From: Anaerolineae bacterium
GTDB lineage: Bacteria; Chloroflexota; Anaerolineae; UBA4142; SHND01
Length of the DNA stretch: 64,000 nt
NCBI GenBank assembly: GCA_020851635.1
Contig: JADZCJ010000037.1
Coordinates: 38,177-102,176 of the forward strand
Direction: 5' to 3'
Under the pieces are notes generated by a model that saw only the letters and a program-made list of their open reading frames with translations, searched no databases and was not told the origin of the DNA. This document shows positions 44,357 through 52,779 of the stretch, piece after piece. Positions within the stretch are counted from its first letter, which is position 1; every line of letters begins with the position of its first letter. The translations under genes and the position numbers were made by a program.

Positions 44357-44548
44357 ATTCACCTCCGGTGAAAAGAGGTCCCCATGACCGGACGGGCGCC
44401 CCTGGGTTGCCTCAACCATGGCGCAAGGCAGAGCACATAATCCTGCCCGCGCCCACCCAAATTATGCCACATTTCACCCCATCGCCAATATTCTCCCGAG
44501 ATTCTTGCCCTCCTCCCCCTTGCCGTATACCTTTTATGGCTCGCCCTA
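44357..44548. other. Intergenic region between lipoprotein gene and dpp-type promoter
   Basis: 192 bp upstream of the two divergent units. Nothing beyond promoter-type AT content and C-rich text was recognised before the TTGACA at 44549. Confidence 0.4.
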
Positions 44549-44576
44549 TTGACACCGACAAACCGCCCGCTATAAT
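44549..44576 (+). promoter_or_regulatory. Consensus sigma-70 promoter of the dpp-type operon
   Basis: TTGACA (44549-44554), 16-bp spacer, TATAAT (44571-44576). It predicts a leader of roughly 295 nt before the binding-protein gene, containing a short ORF and a terminator-like hairpin. Confidence 0.85.
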
Positions 44577-44790
44577 CAGCTCTGCTGCAGATTTCCATCA
44601 GCAGGTTGTCAGAGAGAAATCAAATTCTAGCTATCTTGAAGCTGCCGCAGCGCGCTTTTTCCGGCACGGCTCGATACAAGCATACAATGGGTCTGGACGG
44701 CTGATATTTCCATAGTGTATAACGCAGTGCAGTCCACCTCTTGGATGAGCAATTCACCACACCGGATGAAACGTCATCGCAGGAGGTAAC

Positions 44791-44844
44791 ATGCCCACGC
44801 CCAAAACAGGGCTTTGGCGCATGTGGTTCACCACCAAAGCGTAG
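44791..44844 (+). CDS. 17-codon leader peptide ORF
   Basis: AGGAGG 5 nt before an ATG opens the frame MPTPKTGLWRMWFTTKA, then TAG. It lies inside the long leader of the operon. Its last codons and stop overlap the 5' arm and loop of a terminator-like hairpin (44824-44851), the arrangement of translation-controlled attenuators. It carries two Trp codons and one Met in the second half, but no strong single-residue run. Too short for a protein family; the strength of the ribosome binding site is the main evidence. Confidence 0.6.
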   Translation: MPTPKTGLWRMWFTTKA

Positions 44845-44860
44845 TGGACCAATATTTTTT
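44824..44860 (+). terminator. Attenuator-like hairpin before the dpp-type binding-protein gene
   Basis: TGGT, a 3-nt bulge, CCAC, a 9-nt loop, then GTGG directly followed by ACCA. Thus TGGT pairs with ACCA and CCAC with GTGG. The stem is followed by ATATTTTTTCC. A competing pairing, GTGG (44823-44826) with CCAC (44831-44834), excludes it. It overlaps the leader peptide stop and precedes the operon's own AGGAGGAGG. Confidence 0.5.
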
Positions 44861-44878
44861 CCTTAGGAGGAGGAGAAA

Positions 44879-46576
44879 ATGCAAAAAATTACCCGTTCGT
44901 TGTGGGTTCTCGGTATTCTGATTGCGGTACTTGCCATCGCCGCGTGCGCGCCTGCCCCGGCGGCGCAGCCCACGGCTGCGCCGCCCACCGCGGCGCCCGC
45001 CCAACCAACCGCAGCTCCGGCAGAGCCAACCGCCGCACCCGCGGAACCGACCGCCGCACCCGCGGCCGGCAGCGCCGCCGACACCATCGTCTATGCCAAA
45101 AACATCAACGATGTCGTGTCCATGGATCCCGCACAGGCATACGAATTCAGCGGCTGGCTCGGCATTCACAACGCCTATGACACCCTCGTCAAGTTCGAGG
45201 GCAAGGACTTGACAAACCTCAAGCCCGGTCTCGCCACGAAATGGGAGACCAAAGACGCGGGCGACAACTGGGAATTGGTCTTTACGCTCGGCGACAATCT
45301 GAAATTCGCCAGCGGCAACCCCATCACCAGCGCGGATGTAGTTTACTCGTTCCAACGCGCCATCGAGCTCAACAAATCACCGGCTTTTCTCTGGACCTCT
45401 GTCGGCGGCTTGACGGTGGACAGCATCACAGCGCCTGATGAGAAAACGGTCGTTTTGACCATGCCCAAGAGCGCCAGCCCCGCCGAATTCTTGAACGTGC
45501 TGACCGCGCCCCCGCTCTCGATTGTGGATTCGGTCGAAGTGAAAAAGCATGAAACGCAAGTGGACGGCAAAAACGATTTCGGCAACACCTGGCTCTCGGA
45601 ACAATCCGCGGGCAGCGGTCCGTATATCATTGACCACTGGACCAAAGAGGTCGAATTCCTCTTGAAAGCCAATCCCAATTCGCCCGTCCAACCCAAGACC
45701 CCGAACATTCTTGTCAAGCACGTTCCCGAAGCGGCAAACCAACAGTCCATCCTGGAACAAGGGGACGCCGACATCGCACACGATCTCACCCCCGAACAGA
45801 TTGCGTCGCTTGCCGGCAAAGCTGATCTCGCCACGGCACAGGCGGGCAATCTCCAGTTGTTTTATATGGGCATGAACGCCAAGCTGCCGCCGCTCGACAA
45901 ACCCGAAGTCCGCGAAGCGATTCGCTATGCCATTGATTATGAAGGCATCACAACCCAGCTCTTGTCCGGCAATGCGAAAATCATCCAGACCATCATTCCG
46001 GATGGACTGATGGGCGCCAACACCGACATTATTTTCAAGCGCGATGTCGAAAAAGCCAAAGAGCTGATGAAGCAAGCGGGCGTGGACAGTTTTGAAATTG
46101 ACCTCCAAACCTATGTCGGCAACGCAGGTATCGTCCCGTTGGGCGATCTCGCCGCCAAGATCCAGGCCGACCTTGCCGAAATTGGCATTACCGCCAATGT
46201 GAGCCAGCAGGCGCAGGCCGACCTGCTCCCCATCTATCGCGCGCAGAACGCGTCAATTGTAGTCCTCTACTGGGGTCCCGACTATCCCGATCCCAACACC
46301 AACGCCGGACCCTTTAGCGATTACGCGCAAAAAGTCATCGCCTGGCGCAATAACTGGGATGATCCAAAAGCCGCCGAAATGGCGGAAGCAGCCAAGATCG
46401 AGCCGGATACCGCCAAGCGCATCGAACTCTACAAAGAACTCACCGAGTATGTGGCGCACAACGGACCCTATGCCATCCTGTTCCAGCCGTTGCAGCTCTT
46501 TGCCATGCGCAGCAACGTTCAAGGATTCGATTGGAACCCCATGGGGTATGTTGACCTCTGGAGCGTCAGCAAATAG
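44879..46576 (+). CDS. Oligopeptide/dipeptide ABC transporter solute-binding lipoprotein
   Basis: 565 aa, preceded by AGGAGGAGG. Lipobox VLAIAAC with the lipid cysteine at residue 23, then a PTAAPAQ/EPTAAPAE linker to residue 60 that probably spans the wall. The SBP_bac_5 domain includes NDVVSMDPAQAYEFSG, SGPYIIDHWTKEVEFLLKANP, VREAIRYAIDYEGI and YWGPDYPDPNTNAGPF. It delivers a peptide or similar ligand to the permeases encoded at 47309 and 48315. Between it and the permeases lie two long hairpins, a gene remnant and a thioesterase. No ATP-binding subunit is present in the window, so it must be elsewhere. Confidence 0.92.
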   Translation: MQKITRSLWVLGILIAVLAIAACAPAPAAQPTAAPPTAAPAQPTAAPAEPTAAPAEPTAAPAAGSAADTIVYAKNINDVVSMDPAQAYEFSGWLGIHNAYDTLVKFEGKDLTNLKPGLATKWETKDAGDNWELVFTLGDNLKFASGNPITSADVVYSFQRAIELNKSPAFLWTSVGGLTVDSITAPDEKTVVLTMPKSASPAEFLNVLTAPPLSIVDSVEVKKHETQVDGKNDFGNTWLSEQSAGSGPYIIDHWTKEVEFLLKANPNSPVQPKTPNILVKHVPEAANQQSILEQGDADIAHDLTPEQIASLAGKADLATAQAGNLQLFYMGMNAKLPPLDKPEVREAIRYAIDYEGITTQLLSGNAKIIQTIIPDGLMGANTDIIFKRDVEKAKELMKQAGVDSFEIDLQTYVGNAGIVPLGDLAAKIQADLAEIGITANVSQQAQADLLPIYRAQNASIVVLYWGPDYPDPNTNAGPFSDYAQKVIAWRNNWDDPKAAEMAEAAKIEPDTAKRIELYKELTEYVAHNGPYAILFQPLQLFAMRSNVQGFDWNPMGYVDLWSVSK

Positions 46577-46582
46577 AAAAAA

Positions 46583-46616
46583 AGGTTAGAGACGCAAGAT
46601 GTTGCGTCTCTAACCT
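46583..46616 (+). terminator. Intra-operon perfect hairpin after the binding-protein gene (1)
   Basis: AGGTTAGAGACGCAA, loop GATG, TTGCGTCTCTAACCT: a 15-bp perfect stem 7 nt after the stop. No T-run. It probably stabilises the upstream mRNA and reduces readthrough into the permease genes. Confidence 0.65.
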
Positions 46617-46624
46617 CAACAAAC

Positions 46625-46660
46625 GACGCGCTCGGTTGTATGAAACCAACCGAGCGCGTC
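46625..46660 (+). terminator. Intra-operon perfect hairpin after the binding-protein gene (2)
   Basis: GACGCGCTCGGTTG, 8-nt loop, CAACCGAGCGCGTC: a second perfect stem (14 bp) right behind the first. There is no T-run. Confidence 0.65.
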
Positions 46661-46695
46661 GCCCTACAACCCATCACATATATACGATCTTTTCA

Positions 46696-46869
46696 ATGCC
46701 CTACGATCCGAATCTTATTTCTCAAAACAACGCCTCACGCGAACGCCTACGCACTCTGCTCGAACGACTGACCGAGCCGGATTACAACATCCCGCTCGAC
46801 ACCGGCTGGACTCTTGGCATCACGCTCGCCCACATTGCCCTGATTGAAAGCGCGTTGGGACAAGCATGA
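46696..46869 (+). pseudogene. Truncated DinB-like (maleylpyruvate isomerase-type) gene remnant
   Basis: 57 aa. MPYDPNLISQNNASRERLRTLLERLTEPDYNIPLDTGWTLGITLAHIA matches the first two helices of DinB/DUF664-type four-helix proteins, where the next residues normally form the H-x-x-x-W/D metal segment (LAHIAFWD). Here the frame turns into LIESALGQA and stops, and the remaining roughly 100 residues are missing. The TGA overlaps the ATG of the following thioesterase (ATGA), so the remnant is still coupled to it. Probably a deletion product. Confidence 0.6.
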
Positions 46870-47312
46870 GCGCCCACGGCATCTGGCAGGTCCCATTCAC
46901 GCTTGAACTTTTCAACGAGCGGACCAACAACACACTTGCCCAGCACATTGGCATCGAGTTCACCGAAATTGGGGCAGATTATTTACGGGCGCGCATGCCG
47001 GTCCACAGCAAGACGCATCAACCTTTTGGCACCCTTCACGGCGGCGCATCGGCAACGCTTGCCGAGACCGTGGGCAGCGCCGCCGGCGCGCTTTGCGTAG
47101 ACCCCGAAACCAAGATGGTGGCGGGATTGGAGCTCAACTGCAACCACGTGCGTCCCGTTCGAGAGGGTTACGTCTATGCCACCGCGCGCCCCATACATAT
47201 CGGAAACACCACGCACATCTGGGACATTCGCATTCTCGATGAGCAGGAACACCTGGTCTGCGTCTCCCGTCTGACGCTCATTGTTTTGGACCAAAAACAA
47301 GCCGGATTATGA
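46866..47312 (+). CDS. Hotdog-fold acyl-CoA thioesterase (PaaI/YdiI-like)
   Basis: 148 aa. FGTLHGGASATLAETVGSAAGAL carries the HGG turn and the catalytic Glu of the PaaI/YdiI/EntH group, with ELNCNHVRPVREGYV and the closing VSRLTLIVLD as in YdiI (MenI-type). It hydrolyses an acyl- or aroyl-CoA in the cytoplasm; the substrate could be a menaquinone precursor or a fatty acyl-CoA. It overlaps the DinB remnant by 4 nt and its TGA overlaps the start of the downstream permease (47309), so it is embedded in the transporter operon. Confidence 0.85.
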   Translation: MSAHGIWQVPFTLELFNERTNNTLAQHIGIEFTEIGADYLRARMPVHSKTHQPFGTLHGGASATLAETVGSAAGALCVDPETKMVAGLELNCNHVRPVREGYVYATARPIHIGNTTHIWDIRILDEQEHLVCVSRLTLIVLDQKQAGL

Positions 47313-48322
47313 ATTTTTGGAGCTATCTCCTGCGTCGTGCTGTCGGCATCCTGTTTGTGCTGATCGGCGTTTCGATCGTCACGTTTGTCATTTCGCACAT
47401 CGTCCCCGGTGACCCCGCCGCCGCGGCGTTGGGCGATCGCGCGCGCGACGAACAGATCGAGGCCTTTCGGACCGAATACGGTCTCGACCGCCCCGTAGTC
47501 GAACAGTATATCCGTTATGTCAGCGGACTCGTACGAGGCGATATGGGCAGGAGCATTCGGACGCGCCGCCCTGTCACGCAAGACCTCGGTGAAAAACTGC
47601 CCGCGACGATTGAACTTGCCATTGCCGCGCTGCTGATTGCCATCGTTCTCGGCATCCCCGCGGGCATCTGGTCCGCCATTCATCGCAACCAACTCCCCGA
47701 TATTCTCGTTCGCATCTTTTCACTGGTCGGCGGTTCGCTTCCCATTTTTTGGCTCGGTCTCTTGATGATTGGACTCTTTTACAATCAACTGGGCTGGCTG
47801 CCTGCCGGCGGACGCATTGGCCAATTCACTCCTCCCCCCGACCGCATCACCGGCATGTACACTGTGGACAGTTTTCTGACCGGCAATTTGACCGCCCTGC
47901 AAAGCAGTCTGCATCACCTGATCTTGCCCGCGTTTGTCTTGGGCTATTTTTCCACCGCTGTAATTGCGCGCATGATGCGTTCTTCGATGCTCGAAGTTTT
48001 GAATCAGGACTATTTGCGCACCGCCCGCGCCAAAGGACTAAAAGAGCGCGCCGTGATTTTGCGTCACGGTTTTCGCAACGCCCTTATCCCCACCCTTACG
48101 ATCATCGGCATCACGTTCGGCAGTTTGCTTTCCGGCGCAGTCCTGACCGAGACTATATTCAGCTGGCCCGGTCTCGGCGGCTATGCGACCTCTGCGGCGA
48201 TCGGACTTGATTTTCCGGCTGTCATGGGCGTCACGCTCATCGCCGGGATCATTTTTCCGTTATCCAATCTGTTTGTGGACCTGGGTTACGCGTGGCTCGA
48301 CCCGCGCATTCGCCATGGCTGA
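47309..48322 (+). CDS. Dipeptide/oligopeptide ABC transporter permease (DppB-like)
   Basis: 337 aa with six helices. The N-terminus LLRRAVGILFVLIGVSIVTFVISHIVPGDPA is diagnostic for DppB/OppB subunits, and the EAA-type loop reads YLRTARAKGLKERAVILRHGFRNALIP near residue 232. It forms half of the inner-membrane channel with the next gene product. The start overlaps the thioesterase stop by 4 nt and the end overlaps dppC by 8 nt. The gene ligand specificity follows the binding protein at 44879. Confidence 0.93.
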   Translation: MNFWSYLLRRAVGILFVLIGVSIVTFVISHIVPGDPAAAALGDRARDEQIEAFRTEYGLDRPVVEQYIRYVSGLVRGDMGRSIRTRRPVTQDLGEKLPATIELAIAALLIAIVLGIPAGIWSAIHRNQLPDILVRIFSLVGGSLPIFWLGLLMIGLFYNQLGWLPAGGRIGQFTPPPDRITGMYTVDSFLTGNLTALQSSLHHLILPAFVLGYFSTAVIARMMRSSMLEVLNQDYLRTARAKGLKERAVILRHGFRNALIPTLTIIGITFGSLLSGAVLTETIFSWPGLGGYATSAAIGLDFPAVMGVTLIAGIIFPLSNLFVDLGYAWLDPRIRHG

Positions 48323-49211
48323 ACTCGCCCACCCCACCGTTCCCATGCCCGTCTCGGGTCAAACGTCGCCGCGCCGCCGGCGCCGCATCCCGCTATTTCT
48401 TCGAAATCCTCTGACCCTCGCCGGAGTGATCATCGTGGTGGTCTTTGTGATTGCCGCAGTCGCCGCGCCAATCGTCGCCCCCTACGAGCCCAACAAACAG
48501 AACCTTGCGCTGCGGCTCAAACCGCCATCCGCCCAACATTTGCTCGGCACCGACCAATTGGGACGCGATGTGCTCTCGCGCATCGTGTGGGGCGCGCGCA
48601 TTTCGCTCACCGTCGGACTGGTCGTCGTGATCAGCGCTTCGATTTTTGGGACCATCGTCGGCATGATTGCGGGCTACTGGGGCGGCTGGACAGATGACGG
48701 CTTGATGCGGCTCACCGATGTCTTTTTTGCCTTTCCCTCCTTGATCCTTGCGATGGCGATTGCGGGCGCGCTCGATCCTTCGATCTCTAACGCCATGATT
48801 GCGATTGCCGTCGTCACCTGGCCCGTCTATGCGCGTCTCGTGCGCGCGCAGGTCTTGCAGCTGCGCCGACGCGAATTTGTCGAGGCGGCGGAAAGCATCG
48901 GCGCGTCTTCTTTTCGCATCATCAGCAGACATCTCTTGCCAAACTCGCTTTCGCCTTTGCTCGTCCAAATCAGTTTCGACATGGGCGGGGCGATTCTGAT
49001 CGCCGCCGGTCTGAGCTTTATCGGTTTCGGCGCACAACCGCCGCTCGCCGAATGGGGCGTCATGATCAGTGATGGACGCAAATACGTAACGACGCATCCC
49101 TGGCTCCCGCTCTTTCCGGGACTCGCCATCCTCGTCGTCGTCGCCGCATTCAACCTCATCGGCGACGGCTTGCGCGACATCCTCGACCCCCGCCTTCGCG
49201 GGAATTTATAA
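48315..49211 (+). CDS. Dipeptide/oligopeptide ABC transporter permease (DppC-like)
   Basis: 298 aa from the ATG at 48315, inside the end of the preceding gene. RNPLTLAGVIIVVVFVIAAVAAP is the typical first helix, followed by the HLLGTDQLGRDVLSRIVWGARISL block found in nearly all DppC proteins and the EAA loop FVEAAESIGASSFRIISRHLLPN. Five to six helices. It pairs with DppB. It is the last gene of the operon and is followed by an 11-bp perfect hairpin. Confidence 0.93.
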   Translation: MAELAHPTVPMPVSGQTSPRRRRRIPLFLRNPLTLAGVIIVVVFVIAAVAAPIVAPYEPNKQNLALRLKPPSAQHLLGTDQLGRDVLSRIVWGARISLTVGLVVVISASIFGTIVGMIAGYWGGWTDDGLMRLTDVFFAFPSLILAMAIAGALDPSISNAMIAIAVVTWPVYARLVRAQVLQLRRREFVEAAESIGASSFRIISRHLLPNSLSPLLVQISFDMGGAILIAAGLSFIGFGAQPPLAEWGVMISDGRKYVTTHPWLPLFPGLAILVVVAAFNLIGDGLRDILDPRLRGNL

Positions 49212-49222
49212 ATCAAACAAAA

Positions 49223-49248
49223 AACGGGGCAAATCTCTTTGCCCCGTT
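49223..49248. terminator. Bidirectional hairpin between dppC-like and acyl-CoA dehydrogenase genes
   Basis: AACGGGGCAAA, loop TCTC, TTTGCCCCGTT: an 11-bp perfect stem between convergent stops at 49211 (+) and 49256 (-), with A-rich and T-containing flanks. Confidence 0.8.
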
Positions 49249-49255
49249 CGTCGTT

Positions 49256-50443
49256 CTACCACCCCGTCAACATTCTCGAAATCACCACCCGCTGAATCTG
49301 ACTGGTGCCCTCGAAAATCTGCATGATCTTGGCGTCGCGCATCCACTTTTCAGTCGGATAGTCGCGCGTATAGCCGACGCCGCCCATGATTTGCACCGCA
49401 TCCGTCGTCACCTTCATCGCCGTGTCTGCCGCAAATCGCTTTGCCATGGACGCTTCCTTGTTCACGGGCAAACCCTGGTCCAGCATCCACGCGCTGCGCC
49501 ACGTCAAAAGCCGCGCGGCGTCAATCTCTGTCGCCATGTCGGCAAGCATAAACCCGATCGCCTGGAATCGCGCAATCGCCCGCCCAAACTGCTCGCGGTG
49601 CTGCGAATATTCCATCGCATACTCGAATGCGGCGCGGGCGATACCCACTGCCATCGCTGCAACATCGGGTCGCGTGTGCTCGAACGTGCGCATCGCAGTC
49701 AGAAACCCTTCTCCCTCTTCGCCAAGCATATTCTCCTGAGGCACAAACACATCGTCCAGATGAATCTGCGCGGTGGTCGAGGCGCGAATCCCCATCTTGC
49801 GCTCTCTTTTGCCTCCCTGCACGCCCATTTCCTTTTCCACGATAAAGGCGCAGATGCCGTCCGCGCGCTGCGAAGGGTCCACCGTCGCAAAAACTACATA
49901 CACATCGGCAAGCCCGCCGTTGGTAATAAATTGCTTGGTCCCATTCAACACATACCCGCCGTCCACCTTGCGCGCGGTCGTCCGCATGGACGCCACATCA
50001 CTGCCCGCGCCCGGCTCGGTGATAGCATACGCGCCCAGCGTCAACTTGCGTGTATCTGCAAAGCGCCCCAGATATTTTTTCTTTTGCGCGTCCGTGCCCG
50101 AAATGATGATCGGCGTGGCGCACAAGCCCGTGCCGCCAATTGCCGTCGTAATGCCCGCGCAGCCCCATGCCAATTCTTCCGTGACCACACACTGCGTCAA
50201 TGCATCAGCGCCCGTCCCGCCATACTCTTCGGGAAAACCATATGTCATCAGACCAAGTTCGTGCGCTTTTTTGACTATATCCCATGGAAACTCTTCGCGT
50301 TCGTCATAATCCGGCGCCACGGGCCGAATTTCATTTTCCGCAAAGCTGTGCGCCATTTCCTGAAACTGGCGTTGTTCCTCCGTCAAGTCAAAATGCATCT
50401 GCGGCGCCTCTGCGCGGCTTGTCGTTTTGTGTTCCATCAACAT
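49256..50443 (-). CDS. Acyl-CoA dehydrogenase
   Basis: 395 aa from the ATG at 50443, with GGGAGGGG just upstream; a longer frame to 50584 runs into the preceding gene. The first step of fatty-acyl beta-oxidation. Family blocks: LTEEQRQFQEMAHSFAENEIRP, YAITEPGAGSDVASMRTTA (FAD/substrate), GIRASTTAQIHLDDVFVP, and the C-terminal QIMGGVGYTRDYPTEKWMRDAKIMQIFEGTSQIQ containing the catalytic Glu region. It forms an operon with acyl-CoA ligase (19 bp gap) and probably the redoxin, all near the TetR regulator. Confidence 0.95.
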   Translation of the reverse strand: MLMEHKTTSRAEAPQMHFDLTEEQRQFQEMAHSFAENEIRPVAPDYDEREEFPWDIVKKAHELGLMTYGFPEEYGGTGADALTQCVVTEELAWGCAGITTAIGGTGLCATPIIISGTDAQKKKYLGRFADTRKLTLGAYAITEPGAGSDVASMRTTARKVDGGYVLNGTKQFITNGGLADVYVVFATVDPSQRADGICAFIVEKEMGVQGGKRERKMGIRASTTAQIHLDDVFVPQENMLGEEGEGFLTAMRTFEHTRPDVAAMAVGIARAAFEYAMEYSQHREQFGRAIARFQAIGFMLADMATEIDAARLLTWRSAWMLDQGLPVNKEASMAKRFAADTAMKVTTDAVQIMGGVGYTRDYPTEKWMRDAKIMQIFEGTSQIQRVVISRMLTGW

Positions 50444-50462
50444 AGTCCCCTCCCGTCTCGAA

Positions 50463-52163
50463 TCACCCGACTCGGGCTTTGGCTTTTTCTTCTTCCGCCA
50501 ATTGTCGCTTGAGTACCTTGCCAATAATTGTCTTGGGCAGCGCGTCACGGAATTCGATCTGGCGCGGCACTTTGTAATCGGCAACGTGCTTGCTCATAAA
50601 CTCTACAATCTCTTCCGGCGTGCACGTCTCGCCCTCTTTTAACACGATAAACGCCTTGGGCACCTCGCCCATCTTGGGATGCGGCACCCCGATCACCGTC
50701 GCGTCTTTGATTTTTGGATACTTGAACAATTCCTCTTCGATATCGCGCGGAAAGACCTTGTAACCGCCGATTATGATCATGTCCTTTTTCCGTTCGACAA
50801 TATAGAAAAAGCCGTCGTCGTCCATTCGCGCAATATCGCCGGTAATCAACCAGCCATTCCGCAGGGTATTGACCGACTCTTCCGGGCGGTTCCAATAGCC
50901 CTGAAAGACCTGCGGACCTTTGATCGCCAATTCTCCGACCGTGCCGTATGGCAGCACTTGGTCCGGGTTTTCCGGATTCACAATCCGCGCATCCGTCGAA
51001 GGCACGGGCACGCCAATGCTCCCCGCGCGCCGTTCCCCATTGAGCGGGTTTGCATGGGTCAACGGCGAAGATTCCGTCAGCCCGTACCCTTCCACCAGAC
51101 GCCCGCCGCTCAACATTTCAAATCCCGTCTGCACTTCTTGGGGCAGCGGCGCGGCGCCCGACAAACAATTCCGCACCGAGCGCAAATCATGATTGTGCAC
51201 GTCCGGGCTGTTGATGAATTGAATATAGAGCGCAGGCACGCCCGGGAAAATCGTCGGACGATACGCGTCGATCGCCATAAACGCCTGTTTGAGGTCAAAG
51301 CGCGGGAACAAGACCATCGCGCCGGCTTTCCAGACGGTAAACATCATCGCGATCATCATCCCATACATATGAAAGAACGGAACGATAGAAAGCGTCACTT
51401 CCTTGCCATCCCTTGCAATCGGAAACCATGCCGCCGCCTGCAAACAATTCGAAACCAGGTTGCGATGCGTCAGGACTGCGCCCTTTGGCACACCCGTCGT
51501 CCCACCCGTATATTGCAAGAGCGCGATATCGTCAGGGGACAGCGGCACATCAGGTTTCGCCGCGCTCGCCCGTTCCAACATCATCTTGAAAGAATAGTCC
51601 TTCGGGTCGAGCTGAACGCGGAACCCTTCATTCTTTTCTTTTGCAATTGTAAACAACAACGAAGCGACAGGATGCAAATACTCTTTGATATTGGTCGCGA
51701 TCACGCGCGTCACGCGTGTGTTCGGCTGGACTTTTTTAATGGCGGGATACCATTTGGTCATCGTCACCACTGTTTCCGCGCCGCAGTCGAGCAATTGCCG
51801 CTCGATCTCGGGCTCGGTGTAAACGGGGTTGAACGCAATCACGACGGCTCCCGCCTTGAGCGCGCCAAAATACGAAATGACAAACTGCGGCGAATTGGGA
51901 AACAACAACGCGACCCGGTCCCCCTTCCGCACACCAAGTTGGATCAACGCATTGGCAAAGCGATTCGCCGCTTCGTTCAGGTCACGATACGTCAGGCGTC
52001 CTGCCAACAGACGACTGCCCAGCGCCGCCGGGAAAATCGTCGCCGGATTATTGGGAAAACGCGAGAACGCGCGCTCCAAAATATCCGGAACGACCATCCC
52101 CTCGGGATAGGCAATGTCGCCCGGCACACCCGCTTCGTACATTTTTTGCCATGGTCTATCCAT
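50463..52163 (-). CDS. Long-chain fatty acyl-CoA ligase
   Basis: 566 aa. AMP-binding P-loop motif LLQYTGGTTGVPKGAVLTHRNL near residue 210, FHMYGMMIAMMFTVWKAGAMVLFPRFD, YGLTESSPLTHANP near 360 and the C-terminal GWLITGDIARMDDDGFFYIVERKKDMIIIGGYKVFPRDIEE are all present. It activates fatty acids with ATP and CoA at the membrane and supplies the acyl-CoA dehydrogenase. GAGGAGG precedes the ATG. 32 bp upstream lies the redoxin gene. Confidence 0.95.
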   Translation of the reverse strand: MDRPWQKMYEAGVPGDIAYPEGMVVPDILERAFSRFPNNPATIFPAALGSRLLAGRLTYRDLNEAANRFANALIQLGVRKGDRVALLFPNSPQFVISYFGALKAGAVVIAFNPVYTEPEIERQLLDCGAETVVTMTKWYPAIKKVQPNTRVTRVIATNIKEYLHPVASLLFTIAKEKNEGFRVQLDPKDYSFKMMLERASAAKPDVPLSPDDIALLQYTGGTTGVPKGAVLTHRNLVSNCLQAAAWFPIARDGKEVTLSIVPFFHMYGMMIAMMFTVWKAGAMVLFPRFDLKQAFMAIDAYRPTIFPGVPALYIQFINSPDVHNHDLRSVRNCLSGAAPLPQEVQTGFEMLSGGRLVEGYGLTESSPLTHANPLNGERRAGSIGVPVPSTDARIVNPENPDQVLPYGTVGELAIKGPQVFQGYWNRPEESVNTLRNGWLITGDIARMDDDGFFYIVERKKDMIIIGGYKVFPRDIEEELFKYPKIKDATVIGVPHPKMGEVPKAFIVLKEGETCTPEEIVEFMSKHVADYKVPRQIEFRDALPKTIIGKVLKRQLAEEEKAKARVG

Positions 52164-52195
52164 CTCGGACCTCCTCGAGAAACAGTCGAAACCTG

Positions 52196-52630
52196 CTAGC
52201 TTTTTGCTTTGCCGATTGCCGCCTCCATCGCGGCTTGGTTGAACGCCTTGGGCTCGAGTTGCACAGCATCCGTAATCACCCCGTCCTTGTTGATCGCATA
52301 GATCACTACAGGGTTTTCGACGCCGTATAACCGGTAAATCTCCTGCTTTTGGTCATAAAGCGAAGGCGACTTGAGTCCCAGTTGCTGCAGAAATGCCTTT
52401 GCCATCGTCACGCTCGGAATCTTGCGAACGATCGAGACCAATTCCACATCGGTTTTGTTCTTTTCATACAGGTTCTTTGCCCACGACACTTGCGCGGGAT
52501 TGATCTGGTCAGGCGAAAACGAAATGACCACGCCGCGCGTCCCCTTGACGTTGTCCAGCGAAAATTCGCCGCCCAACAAATTCATGCCCGTAAACGATGG
52601 AGCCGCAGAACCCACTTGCAATAATGCCAT
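52196..52630 (-). CDS. Redoxin (AhpC/TSA-like) fold protein without cysteines
   Basis: 144 aa from the ATG at 52630 (GGGAGG 8 nt upstream); an extension to 52756 was rejected. VGSAAPSFTGMNLLGGEFSLDNVKGTRGVVISFSP has the peroxiredoxin N-terminal pattern, with SLYDQKQEIYRLYGV later, but the place of the peroxidatic cysteine (normally T-x-x-C after FxP) is SPDQINPAQVSW. The whole protein contains no cysteine. It cannot act as a thiol peroxidase in the usual way; a binding or chaperone-like role is possible. It is the first gene of the fatty-acid operon. Confidence 0.75.
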   Translation of the reverse strand: MALLQVGSAAPSFTGMNLLGGEFSLDNVKGTRGVVISFSPDQINPAQVSWAKNLYEKNKTDVELVSIVRKIPSVTMAKAFLQQLGLKSPSLYDQKQEIYRLYGVENPVVIYAINKDGVITDAVQLEPKAFNQAAMEAAIGKAKS

Positions 52631-52779
52631 CTCTATACCTCCCACATAAGATAAATTCTTTGCTTTCCCCGTGCTATTATCTACTTGAGCGGATGACCCA
52701 TCCCAAACAAGTTTGGACATGAATTCGTCCGCGACCAAGTTCATTGCCACGTACAATCTCTAATCTTTGGTATTCCCTT

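Noticed and set aside
50679..52199. A 506-codon plus-strand frame
   Set aside because: It is antisense to the acyl-CoA ligase, whose motifs are unambiguous.
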